Assembly (NCBI GenBank): GCA_000711775.1 | Contig: ARYC01000468.1 | Span: 1 to 64,000 of the forward strand | Length of the DNA: 64,000 nucleotides | Reading direction: 5' to 3' | Origin: Oxytricha trifallax | Taxonomy: Eukaryota > Ciliophora > Spirotrichea > Sporadotrichida > Oxytrichidae | Shown: one piece after another, positions 37,201 through 47,697 of the stretch | Layout: every line of letters starts with the position of its first letter | How positions within the stretch are numbered: the first letter of the stretch is position 1 | Position numbers and translations under genes: made by a program | Notes under the pieces: generated by a model | What the model saw: the letters and a program-made list of their open reading frames with translations, nothing else | What the model was told of the DNA's origin: nothing | The model's database searches: none

Positions 37201-40200
37201 AACTGTAATGGGAACTCAAGGGTACTATCTAGAAAGAGAAGACTGGAGAGATGGTGACTTTAAGTGGGATGAATGGGCATTAGCAGCAATAATAATATAG
37301 TGCGATATGCCTCGCAACGATTACCATTCTACAAGGTGCGAGAAAGATGCTAAGCAAAGAATAAAGTAATTTATAGATAAAACAAGAGTCTCAAAATCAA
37401 TAAAACAAATGGCAGACTCAATAATAATAAAACCAAACTCAAGATCAGACATATCAATTGAGCAGAAAGAGTTGTGGTTAAGCAAGATAAACTTTAGACC
37501 TCTCCCACATGATCCAAAAGTGCATTTTGAGTGATTAAATTAAATTCATTTACTAATTATTTAACATTAAAGCCAATTAATAACCCTAACCCCTACAAAA
37601 TTCCCTACAAATCAAAGCACTTATAAACCTCATTAAGGGGTTTTGGGGTTTTGAATGACAAAAGTTCTAGATATTAAATTTAATTTTGATGAAAATATTT
37701 ATAAAATGATTTTATAAATATTAAGGGCAGATAACCATTTATAGTTAAATTAAGATTCAGCTCCATCAATTGTCAAGTAAAACTAGTATAATTAACTAAT
37801 ATATTTTCCATAAATATAGTTTTATTTTTTCTCTAATTATTAATTAGAGCATATGTATTATCATTACAAATAGTTTACCTAACTTTAATGTTCTATAAAA
37901 TTTCTAAAATATTTTGATAGTTATTCCAAGGCGTTGCAAATATTAAATGTTCAATCTCACTGAAATACTTTTACATTTTTACTTATTGATCTACTCTTGT
38001 ATTCAAAATTTATGAATTTTTTAATTAAAGATATTAAATACTTATTTAAATATCAATAATTTATATACTTTATTAAATTCAAAAATAATCAGAAAATTTC
38101 CAAAAAAAGTAGTATTAAAAGTAAATTTTATACACTATAATAATATCAAATAAGAGAATTTATAGAAATTGTAAATACGTATAAATAATAAATAAGTGTT
38201 GCCAAATGTAAAAAATAGCACAAGAAAAAATGGAAGGAGGGCAATTAGTTTTTTTATCATTATAGCTTCCCCTCATAAATCTTAAAAAATGTGCATAGGA
38301 TATTTTAAGGGTCAATATTTCGAAATCAAAAGGAAATTTTTTTTACTAACTGACTTAGATAAGATTAGAATTGGTACAGCTTTATCATTATATTTTATAT
38401 TGAATTTTTTTAAAAAATTTTGTAAGAAATTATTTTAAATTCAATTTAATTTTTAAATAAGCGCTAAGTAAGTAAAAACACTGATTGAATCATCACACAA
38501 TTCAAAGTCTTTATAATAATTTAACAAACTTATGAATTTAATTGAGTAACAATGCAATCAGTGTATTTACTTATCAAGTATTTATTTAGAGATTTATTTG
38601 AGAAAAAAGAAATCTTTAAATAATAATTTTCAAAATTTTAATATTAAATATAATGATAAAGCTATATCAATTCTTCCTTTTCAATAGCTTTGAGTAACAC
38701 TATTTATTTTTAATTTAGAAATCATGAATTTTTATCCATAAACTTCCCTATATAAATTTAAAAGATTTATGAGGGGATGCTATAATAATCAAAAATAATA
38801 GGTTCAGGTATTGCCCCCTATGAAAATAAAATAAAGTAAGAATCTATATCCATTTTAAATAAAACTTTTAAGATTCAATTCTGAATAACCTTATCAAAAT
38901 ATTAATTTAAGTTATTATAACTTTATTGATTTCGATAAAAAAAAGAGAAAAAAAGCTATTAAATTGTTTTAATTTTGATTGACTGTGACTCTGTTAGCTT
39001 TTATTTTGTTGTCATATTAAAATACACAGTACTTTTATATCTCCAAAATATGAAAGTCAATATGAAAGTCAATATGAAAGTCAAACTAGAAATCAAAATT
39101 TACTTATTAAATTGATTTAATTTTAGTTATTTTTTTCTCACATAATATTAATTATTAAAATTATTATATTAAATTTCGTTTGCCTTCAATCACAGATTAA
39201 GGCTAATAAATATTATTTTATAAATTAAAGTTTAAATAGTACTAATTTAAAGGCAGATTTAATAGAAACGGTTCAATGTCCCCTTCTCTAGTTCTATGAA
39301 ATGAAAAGTTCTCTGGATTAATCACTTCTATGATATAAAAATTATATATAATAATTATATTTAAACTAAATTATCATTAGATTTTTTATTATCAAAATAA
39401 TAAGGATTATGAAATTATCAGAAAATAAACAAATTGATTTAACTCTTATTTAAATTATATTAAATAAGTAAGATATATTCATCTGTTTACACATGGCTGA
39501 ATCTTAAGAAATTTTAATTACAATCTAGATTCTTCAGAATAAATGAATAATAAAATAATGAAATTTATTATGCTTTAATTACAATAAAAACTATAGAATA
39601 AGAATAAAACCTTTTAATTTTTAAAATTTCTGTGAGAAAAATAAAAAGCAAAAAATTACAGTGATATGTTTCATTGGTGCTAGTTATATAAACTGATTTA
39701 ATGTATAAAAAAATAAAAAATTTAAGTTAAATTTTAGAATAATTTAAATATTTAATTAATTTAACACTAATGATCTCAGTGTACTTATAATTCATGAAAT
39801 CTTTATCATAATTTTTATTGTCAACTTTGATAAAGATATTCTTGACATTAATATCCTTTGTTTTTCTCAACAATTTATAGTCCCTTAGAATTTCTAATTG
39901 ATTTTAATTTTATACGCTAACTTCAATGTTCTTGTAGTAATTTATTATTATTATTATAATTATTATTAATAATGTATGTATTGTATAAATAAACATTATA
40001 AATTAATATTGTAATTGCAACCATCAATGAAGTACTACTAACCTAAACTATTGTAAAGCTAAGTTCCTTTATCCTCAAATATAATTAATTGTGCTTTATC
40101 ATTGCATTTTGGGTTATTTTTCAATTGATATTAGGCAATTTGCTCATAGTTTTAAATCTGTAAATAATATATTAAAATTAATAATTAATGCTACAAATCA

Positions 40201-43200
40201 ATCCAATGTGGAGATTAAATTATGAAATAATAAGTAATTCTATAGTAAAAAAAATAATGATATGAAAATAAAAATAATCTAGATTTTTTTAAAAGAATTA
40301 AAATTGAATTGATTTGGGGCAAAATGTTTTAACATTTTTTAATTTAGAACTAGTTCTTGAAGGAAATAAGATTTTCGGTAAAATGCAATTTGAAAAAATA
40401 TTTCTTAAAAAAATCAATATTTTTGATATACCTCATTTAATGAATCTAAGAAAATTAACTGTATTAAACATAACTGTATATAAAAAATTTATATTAAGCC
40501 AATTCGAATTATACATTTAAAAAATTTAAAATCGAGTACTGACGAAACTATTTATTTAGAGAATATAAAATTCGGGGGGGGGGGGAGTTTCCTGCACTCG
40601 AGGAAGTTTCCTGCACTGTTTTTTTTCTTAATATTAAATTTAATAAATTTTACATAAATAAACAAATTTAATATTTTATGACCCATTAATATTAAGAGCA
40701 TATTTTTCATCATTGAAGTAACTCAAGAAAATATAGTCTAACATTATATACGCATGGTAAGAACAAGATAAATTGAATCAGAAATACACTAACAATTAGA
40801 TATAATATTTGGAATTACTATAGTAAAGCAATTATAATATTTAAGAGACAGAACCTACAAATATCAAATGAAAAATGTCAAAGTTTTTTGAATTTTAAGA
40901 TAGATATTGACAATTGATTAATAAATTAAAGTATAATTATAGCAATGAAATTAGTCCTGAAGTTGGTTGATAGTTGTTTTAAAGATTAATATAATGTAAA
41001 AAAATTAAAAATTAAAAAATTAAAAAAAGTGCAAGAAACTTCCCTAAAATTTTTTTTTATCATAAACCAGTGCAGGAAACTTCCCCCCCTAAAATTCTAT
41101 GTATGCTTTCAAAAGCCTCTTCATCGTTTTATCTGTCTTAACCTGAGATAAACAAAGTTATTAATTTAATATTAATAATAAAAAATTAGTTTTATTTGAA
41201 GTTTACCAAGAATAAGAATATCATATATTGAATATTTTATATTTAATTTTCATATTTTAAAATTAATTCATAGTTAAGGATATTATTTGACATTATATTT
41301 TCCCTATTAATCAATTGATTAAATTTAATCAACTAAATTAAATTTTCCTAGTTTTATACTCATTTTTAATATATTTATGTATTCCTTATATTTATTTCTT
41401 TTATATAATTCTTAACCAACAATTTAAAATTATTTTCTCTTTTTAGTATATTGATTTGAAATACTTCTGAAATAAATCGTAAATGTAAAAAAAAGAATTA
41501 TAATTAATATTTAAATTAACTGAACTTAAAAAATGATTATATTTTTATATAGCTTAAAAGAATCATGAATTTTGTTTGCTTAAAATATAAAACTAAAAAA
41601 TAATAAAATTATAAATTATTAAAATGGTCAGTCTGAAAAATATGATAGTTCCAACCTATGTCTTGGATATAGCATTATAAGTTTCTGTAGGTTTTAAAAG
41701 CTCAGATAAAATTAATAATTTGTTCCAACCCAATTTTGTATATTTTATAGAATAAATTATAATAATTATGAGATACGATTATTCACTATGAAGATGTATT
41801 GGTGCTTATCTTTGTCTCAAGAATTATTCTAACATGTCATAACTCATCTTAATATTGCAATAAAATGATTTTATGTTTTGCCTTTGTATTAACATGGCAT
41901 ATATCTAGACCTCAAAGTCCAATCTTAAAATATTAAATATATATTTCATAGATATCTTGGGCTCATAAATTGGATGTTTAGTACTTTTAACATTTTTAAT
42001 TTACTTAGGCACTCATCGTTAAGATAATTATTATAATTTTATTGAATATTTATTAAATTTAATGAATGAACTTATTAAATACAATTAAAAATCAAAAAAA
42101 ATTGTGTGTATAAGATACTTAAATTCCTCTCCATTATCACTTTCATATAGGATCTTATTTTTAAAAATTAAATAAATTATATAATCTTAAGTGACCTTAA
42201 ATTTGTGAATTTACTGATGGTTTAATATATAACTTGATGATGAGTGATTTAAAATCAAATAAATTTTAACATATCACTGTTTAATACTAAAATCAAACCA
42301 TCAATCTTAGTCGTGACGTAGACGTATCTGTGTGAGTTGACGTGGCAAATTCCGTGACGTGGCAGTCCTGAAGTAGAAAACTCCGAAAAAACCAATCTCG
42401 CTATCACTTAGTCTCCTCCCGAAATCAAGATGTCTGGTTACAACCCGGACAGAGCATGCAAGATTCAACCAGGAAACAGAAGTTGGAGAAAAACGCTTAC
42501 CGGTCCCACCGCTGCTGGGAAACGTAATCCCTGTCCTTTCGCTGTGGTAGCTTCAGCACCCTAACCCGGTGTGGGAGAAAAATCCTTATTGTTGGCTTTG
42601 ATGGTTTTCGTCTTCTCACTTTAGAAGGCGGAGCGTACCTTCATCCTGCTCCCTATTACCTAGGAAACTGAACTCAAGCCAGGTAACTCATCTAATGCAG
42701 GGAAATCTTAGGATCCAGCTCACTCGAAGAGTGAATGCTGACAGATTGAACCCCGCCGACTGGCCCCTCATGCGTTGCGCCAAGCAACCCCCTATCTGCC
42801 CTCGATAGGCCTTAGTGTAGTAGAAAGCTCTATTAGAAAGTTCTAAGTGGTTGGTACCACCTAGCAATTAACTTTCTAATTTAATAATATATAACTTGAT
42901 TCATTCCTAAAGTATAATTTGTTCTATTTTCCATTTTATGTCTGTCCTCATTCCACGAGTTTTAAACTTCAAATTATTAATAAAATCATAATAAGATTTA
43001 AAATTTTTATAGATTTTAAGATTTAAAGAATAAAATTATATTATTAATTAGTGTACAAGACAATTCACTTTTCTAATTTGGATTGATTTAGGATCCTACT
43101 CTACTAATAATTCATTTTTTAATTAATTTTATTCAAAGTGATGTTATACAGCACCTCCAATTATATAAAATTAACTCATCTTAAAAATTAATTAGCTGAT

Positions 43201-44000
43201 TAGATTTAAATAAATTATAGAATTTAAATTTTTTAATTTAACATATACAAATTCTAACAATTATTTTTCAACTGATCTATTTATTATTAATCATTTAATT
43301 ATTATGGTTTTAAATCATTAATACTATATTTTTAAGCTTCTTTCTATTAAGCTGTTGACAAATTTAAGTGTGTAAATATAATTATAATTAAACTAATATC
43401 TAAATATTTATAAACAGACAAAGCTGTATTAATTTATCTGCTTATTCTTAATTTATAACATCTTTCACTGATTTGATATTTCTGATTAAAAACTTTTTAA
43501 AAATGATTGACTTTAATTATAAATTTCTGATGTATTCAAATGTTTCAAGTGTTTGCAATATAAACAAATATTATAAGTTCCATAATATAAATTATATTAT
43601 AATTTAAAAAAATAGAATTATAAATAGTGAATGAAGCGTGGATAAAAGTTATGATTTGATTGATATTATCCACTGAATTCGTTTATTCTGATACTACCAA
43701 TTCCTTTAATCTCTTGAATATATAATATAAATGAATACAATTTAAATCAATGTATTTAGTGATAATTTATCATCTTCTAATTTATTGACATAATAGTTGC
43801 TTAAATGGAAAATTTAAGAAATTTTAAGAAATTTTAGAGTTTTATAGATATCACTTGAATATCTTCAAATTTTAAACTTTTTTTTCTGGATTATAAGCTT
43901 TAAACTTGTTCTTAAATTTACTTTATACTACTCTCACCAATCTCTAGCTACACTTGAGTTTAACAATCAATTAAGCTCCTAGCTTGCATACAGGATTATG
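31300..44000 (-). CDS. Paralogue unit D: segmented LRR-like gene
   Basis: This is the third copy, and the one with clearest pointers. Minus-strand blocks from 43990 downward: KLGAQLIVKLKCSQRLVRVV then KNKFKAYNPEKKVQNLKIF (43860-43990); KRLKELVVSEQTNSVDNINQ (43620-43721); LQTLETFEYIRNIKSVKDVI (43560 and 43510); ISKFTNLRSLKII (42200); QNIKSFYCNIKMSYDMLEQF (41760-41945); FQNLQKLIMLYPRHRLELSY (41625-41710); NYYKNIEVSVQNQNQLEILR (39770-39930); then 39240-39330, 38970-39090, 37905-38000 and, after TBE e, 32100-32160 and 31440-31560. One junction (near 43600) is out of frame as I read it, so it may be a pseudogene or a misplaced pointer. Interrupted by TBE e, a MITE and a GC-rich insertion. The protein family is not recognised. 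Confidence 0.6.
32962..34346 (+). pseudogene. TBE e 42-kDa DDE transposase, interrupted
   Basis: From MRDKNSKLLGSINDEEYIDL; a shift near 33075 precedes LLNYKSIALLLKRSPSTVRS, a helix-turn-helix-like stretch. The frame AVQLKQKQLNSQPKKESKFL ... FHRQFPELKISAQSVANIYK runs on to an insertion at 33475-33803. It then resumes with FIHADEAVFTFNTFI (first Asp), LFVDNLSVHKTKE (second Asp) and FNGIEFYWG (Glu), ending at TGA 34344. Unlike c and d, this copy lacks the shift near the NNLNYIYNQ segment. The DDE catalytic triad of the IS630/Tc1-like group is present. Confidence 0.8.
33475..33803. mobile_element. Small AT-rich insertion in TBE e transposase
   Basis: A ~327-bp segment absent from the other transposase copies, flanked by (T)AATATT on both sides. 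On its minus strand a frame from 33803 to TGA at 33599 is open for about 67 codons, with AKFTVLTKQWQLGFYCSQFQ followed by repeats of EVVDEVVDEVVEDEIV. No terminal inverted repeat is obvious. It could be a small mobile element or a gene fragment (MDS-like) moved here. Confidence 0.5.
34356..35511 (-). pseudogene. TBE e '22-kDa' protein gene, split by mini-TBE
   Basis: The usual start has ATA in place of ATG, and the next Met begins MNDAMKIVQAQ. The body contains the segment MTNLYDDAINDPEGSLYLPT and exon 1 ends ...HHYISS. The conserved intron (35006-35031) is followed by SGTGIF and KLHIERKSQTKYEVSKRLYS. The frame is broken by the 413-bp insertion between SM and NIDAGAG, then runs to TGA 34356-34358. 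With intron and insert set aside the family frame is retained. Confidence 0.75.
34468..34880. mobile_element. 413-bp internally deleted TBE (MITE-like)
   Basis: Both ends are full TBE termini (CAAAACCCCAAAACCCCTTA and complement), with ATT duplications (34465-34467, 34881-34883). The interior keeps only about 100 bp next to the left end and the transposase N-terminal region (reverse of MRNRN... and AIAKLLRKSAS), joined by a deletion. Its sequence matches TBE c/d. The target is the 22-kDa gene of TBE e. It has no coding capacity of its own, so it must have moved with transposase supplied by another copy. Confidence 0.9.
35720..35890. repeat. AGTACGTACTTAATTAGGAG motif array, TBE e
   Basis: Five or so copies of (G)TACTTAATTAGGAGC with CTCCTAAA partners fill the gap between the divergent 22-kDa and 57-kDa genes. 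It combines the TAGGAG/CTCCTA half-sites of TBEs a/b with the GTAC core seen in c/d. Confidence 0.6.
36085..37534 (+). pseudogene. TBE e 57-kDa zinc-finger/kinase-like gene
   Basis: It starts MSANILRKTTALPSN and ends KVHFE-TGA. Finger 1 is FCEPCERDFAHKSRFYRHKK (then EH); finger 2 lacks a proper first Cys (YDSFECHKQYSHTRDLKKHL). The kinase-like domain has ELHKLGFVHRDLKPENIMIN, then AIIDFNRAQR, and GTQGYYLEREDW in place of an activation loop APE motif. An extra T near 36347 puts TGA just before finger 1. The segment from finger 1 onward looks intact. Divergent from the 22-kDa gene. Confidence 0.82.
40574..41089. mobile_element. hAT-like MITE, copy 2
   Basis: A 516-bp copy of the element at 14074-14582. 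The ends GGGGGAGTTTCCTGCAC / GTGCAGGAAACTTCCCCCC are flanked by TAAAATTC (40566-40573, 41090-41097). It sits inside a coding block of unit D: without element and one duplicate, the block aligns with unit A at 6180-6280. The left G-run is expanded to 13 bases. No gene. Confidence 0.82.
42239..42882. mobile_element. GC-rich insertion with 16-bp direct repeats
   Basis: About 645 bp, flanked by TAATATATAACTTGAT (42223-42238 and 42883-42898). Unit A is uninterrupted here, so this is an insertion in a coding block (GMNQVIYQTISKFTNLRSL). The left ~350 bp is a diverged, inverted copy of the cargo of 28785-29436, without the AAACCCC ends. On the minus strand GGCGCAACGCATG and GGGTTCAATCTG resemble tRNA-type A and B boxes, so a SINE-like retroposon is possible. 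The 16-bp repeat could equally serve as an IES pointer. Confidence 0.55.
43722..43862 (-). other. IES with 9-bp pointer in unit D
   Basis: CTTGAATAT occurs at 43713-43721 and 43854-43862, at the edges of two coding blocks. Removing the spacer plus one repeat joins VQNLKI to FKRLKELVV in the frame that all three units keep open. Confidence 0.65.
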
Positions 44001-44294
44001 TAGTGTGCTTAGTAGTATTCATTTTGTATTTTAATAAACATACTTAAGATCTCCAGAAAATATCAAATTAAAAATAAGTAAGAAAATAAATGATGCTTTA
44101 TCATTGATTGTAGTATTTGTTACTAAAACTTAATTTTGTTTATATATTTTTTTAATATTTTATATTTTAATCAACTAATAAAAATAATTATAGTAGATAA
44201 AAGTAATATAATTATATTATATTTGTAAAACTCAAGAATATATATTTAACTTTTTTGATAAAATTTAACATATTTAAATATTATAAAGCACGAC
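44001..44294. other. AT-rich stretch upstream of unit D
   Basis: No coding block, repeat or RNA is recognised here. It ends at the ATT target duplication (44295-44297) of TBE d. Confidence 0.5.
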
Positions 44295-45244
44295 ATTCAA
44301 AACCCCAAAACCCCTTAGTGAGGTTTATAAGTGCTTTGATTTGTAGGGTATAGTTGGGGTCTTATTTAGGTTAGTAAAGAAATTAGGCCAGTTTGCAAAA
44401 TGAGAAATAGAAATTAGCGAAATTTAGGATCTATTTATGATGAGAAATATTTAGATTTACTGCTTAAGCTTAGGTATGGTACAAGTATTAATATAGACTT
44501 AGTCAAACCAGTAATGAATTATGCTGCTATAGCAAAGCTCCTGCGCAAGAGTGCCTCAACAGTTAGGTATCATTGCTTGTTGGCTGTTTAGCATTATAAT
44601 TCAGGCACTTGAAAGCATCCTGCAAGAAAATAAAAGTTCTCACAGCACCATATTGACTACCTCTGCGACTCGAAGACTTTAAAGTATTGGGCACACTTTC
44701 CACTAGACTAGCGAGCTGTGATGTTTCATCGCAAGTTTCCTGACATGCGTATCTCTCCTTAAACTATAGCCAACATTTATAGAAGAAATGGTATTACTTT
44801 CAAGACTGTCGACAGAGTGAAGAGAGTGATTGATTTTACAGTGCAATTTTATAGTAATAATTTAAACTAATATATATGATTAAATGCAGAGGGCTATTGA
44901 CAATAACATCAAGTTCATACAGGCTGATGAAGCTGTGTTTACCTTCAACACCTTTATTAATAAGTCTTGGTATAAGAAGTATGATAATATAGAAGTCTGT
45001 GATTAAAAAGTGAAGGTAGTCACCCATGCAATTTTAGCTGGTATAAGTGAAGATTCAGGTTTAAAGAGTAATGTTATTCACCCTCGCTCTATTTAAGCGA
45101 GAGTAGTATATAGAGTTCCTACATAAGCTGAGAGATAAATACAACGATTAAGAGATCATCCTGTTTGTTGACAACCTCTCAGTTCATAAGACTAAGGAGT
45201 CTAAGAAAGCTTATGAAGAGTTAAACATTACTCCTGTATACAAT

Positions 45245-45544
45245 ACCCCAAAACCCCAATTCATGCTTAGTCTATGAGTTGATAGTGAATTGACACACGT
45301 TCATTAATGCGAAAATGTGACGAAGTGAGTATTAATAAGGACTATAGTCGAAGACTAGGTTGATTGAGAGCAGTCGTGACTAGTCTGAACATGAAAGTCA
45401 GAGTATACAACTACCCTTCACCATTGTTCATTTGGGTGGTTTGTGATTAAGTCTTGATTACTACTATTAACTTTTAAATTTAACTTAACTATTAATAAAT
45501 CTAATCAACCACAGTTATAATCATTTGTCTTAAATTAAGATTGA
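45245..45544. repeat. TBE f left terminal inverted repeat (~300 bp)
   Basis: Matches the complement of 50175-50470 with only scattered differences, from ACCCCAAAACCCC to about TGTCTTAAATTAAGATT. Confidence 0.88.
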
Positions 45545-45902
45545 AGGAGCCGACTAAATGCAGGCTAGTATGACTAGGTAGTCTTGTAAGTATATTTATC
45601 ATGACTTAGTCGTAGGTAGTCGCAAGATCGACTATCAATGTCCATAGCACTAATAACATTAATGAATCTTCAAACCATCAGCACCCTTCACCATTGGTGG
45701 TTTACGGTGACTTGGACAGCATTCTCTCATTAGAGGTAAGTATAGTTGCAATGATTAAAGTTGAATCAAATATCAACAGACTTATCATATGACTAGTTTC
45801 AAATTCAAATCACTCTATTATTAGTCTTAACTCTAGTCATTTAGATGAGAGTAGTCAAACTCAAACCACAGATCGACTTTGAAACTTTCCTACTCATACG
45901 TT

Positions 45903-46875
45903 ATGGCAACTGAAATCCAAAATCTAATCTACGACCACTGGTGAATCTGAGTGCAATAGCAAAGTTCTTTGGTGTCTCATACACAAATGTTGTTAAGCTG
46001 TACAGGTAGTCGAAGTCATTTTTCAGGAATGGGTTATCGACTAAGACTAGTAGTGAGATTAAATTCAACCTTAGTCATATTAACTTCCTCACCAGCAATG
46101 AAACACTGCACACTCAAGCAGGAATGAGTTTGAGAGAGAGGTGTATAATGTTCCACAGGTAGTTCCCAGAAGTGCGAATCATTGTCACTCACTTGAGGAG
46201 ACTATACAAGCGCGCTTAAGTAAGATTCAAGAGCATACGACTAAGGAAGGAGGTGGAGCTAGTCTATCCACAAAGACTAGCTAGTCTTAAAATCGAAATG
46301 AAGACTAAGTATATGAGAGAGCTGCAACTGGGATCGAAGATCATATTTTATTGATGAAACTGTATTCACTTCCTCAACTCGCCTCAATAAAACCTGGGCA
46401 CCTTATGGAGAGAATATAAGATTCCCAGACAAGAGACATAACTTCGGATTGTTTGCGCTTCTTGGCGCTATATCAACTGACAAGGGACTCGAAGACTACT
46501 AATAAGGGATCAATTAAGTAAGACTAGTTCATTCTATTCATGCAGCAGTTGAAAGAGAAGTATAAGGATCGTCGACTAGTCATATTCATGGATAACCTGC
46601 AAGTACACAAGTCAATCCTTGTAAAGAAGGAGTATGAGCGACTGGATATCATCCCCATATACAGTATCCCTTACTCCCCTGAGTATAATGGAATCGAGAG
46701 CACCTTCTTTACAATCAAGCAGAGCTACAAGAAAGAGATGCTAAGTATACTACTGAAGGGACTACGACTAGACATCAAATTACTTATAGAGAAGTCGATC
46801 TAGTCGGTCGACTAAGACTACATTAGAAATTAAGCCAAATATGGCGAGACGCAGATTATGAGTATTAAGTTATGA
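45903..46875 (+). pseudogene. TBE f DDE transposase (diverged, shifted)
   Basis: Recognisable parts are MATEIQNLIYDHW, SAIAKFFGVSYTNVVKLYRQ (HTH-like), FHRQFPEVR, FIDETVFTSSTRLNKTWAPY (first Asp), RLVIFMDNLQVHKSILVKKE (second Asp) and IPYSPEYNGIESTFFTIKQS (Glu). These are the IS630/Tc1-type catalytic motifs. Frame changes near 45940, 46355 and 46535 interrupt it as read. The stop is TGA 46873. It is about 324 codons, somewhat shorter than the TBE a-e enzyme. The two other genes of this element look better preserved. Confidence 0.78.
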
Positions 46876-46890
46876 TTAGTTTAATTTAAA

Positions 46891-47697
46891 TCACATTCCA
46901 GTTATCATCATGCTCTTGTTAGGTGTTCTCTGTTATTGTTCCATCATGAGCATGCTGCCGTCTGGCATCCTCTTTCTCTTAGTCACGTTCGAGAAGCGAT
47001 TCTAGTCTTAGTCGTGAGGTATGATGCGATTGCTTAGTCGTTTACCTAACTCATACTATTTATGATCTATCTTCTCTCTGACTGTTCTTGCATTCTGCTT
47101 CATTAGATAGATAGCCTTGCCAGGTTTCTCTACATAAGTTAGTCATAGAAATCTTACTTGAAACGAAAGGATGCTTCATGAGCTCATCCAACCAGTCGTC
47201 AGAGATCTCGATTTTATCAGTCTCGTTCTAGTCTTACCCCTTATTATACCTCACAGTATTTGCATGGTCGATGATATGCCTTAGGTAGTCTGCTTTGACT
47301 GTTTCCAGAACACCAAAGAAAAAGTCTCTATCTGGTAGTTTACCTGAGTTAAACTCAAGTTCTGGAAGGTACTGCGATACGACATCATCACCCATAACAT
47401 CCTGGTAGAGATTCTTGACTGAGAGCTCTTGGTAGTGAGGCACGACCATTCTATTAACCTGGTTTTACCTGAGAGACTTCTTGGTATTATTTAGTAATGT
47501 TTTCAGGAAGGCCACCTTAGTCGAAGCCAGTGGTGGCAGAAAGATTTTCACTATACAAAGTAAGGAACAGCACTTGAATCATACAGTGAGTGGTTAGGTA
47601 CTTGCAGAGGTCTTACTTCGATCTGAATCTACCCATAAGCTCCTCGCTTCTTACTAATCGATTCGACTACCCGAATGATTCCATGACTAGTTTAGTA
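46891..47697 (-). CDS. TBE f '22-kDa' homologue with intron
   Basis: It begins near MGRFRSKQDLCKYLTTHCMI and continues with MVVPHYQELSVKNLYQDVMG and GKLPDRDFFFGVLETVKADY. After the 28-nt intron 47130-47157 (GTAAGA...ATGTAG) comes KPGKAIYLMKQNARTVREKI, ending MMITGM-TGA. The second exon aligns with TBE b (KKPGTAIYLMKERSKLNRER), which is good evidence that it is translated. The N-terminal start is less certain. Confidence 0.7.

Larger units (their letters stand above)
32881..37653 (+). mobile_element. TBE transposon e (complete, with two nested insertions)
   Basis: It has canonical ends with a 78-bp-class inverted repeat (CAAAACCCCAAAACCCCTTA...) and AAT duplications (32878-32880, 37654-37656). 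The target is the block reading GAAGCTGGAAT|TGCAAAAG in unit A. Removing the 413-bp mini-TBE (34468-34880) and the ~327-bp insert (33475-33803) leaves about 4.0 kb. Gene order is transposase (+), 22-kDa (-), 57-kDa (+). Its intergenic motif is AGTACGTACTTAATTAGGAG, unlike the other copies. Confidence 0.95.

Noticed and set aside
42430-42741. A 103-codon plus-strand frame (MSGYNPDRACKIQPGNRSW...)
   Set aside because: The homologous cargo at 28869-29159 is coding-like on the opposite strand, and this plus-strand frame is not kept there. It is probably a shadow.
42745-42800. A functional tRNA gene (A/B-box-like words on the minus strand)
   Set aside because: No cloverleaf could be drawn with acceptor and anticodon stems; at most a diverged SINE-type promoter.
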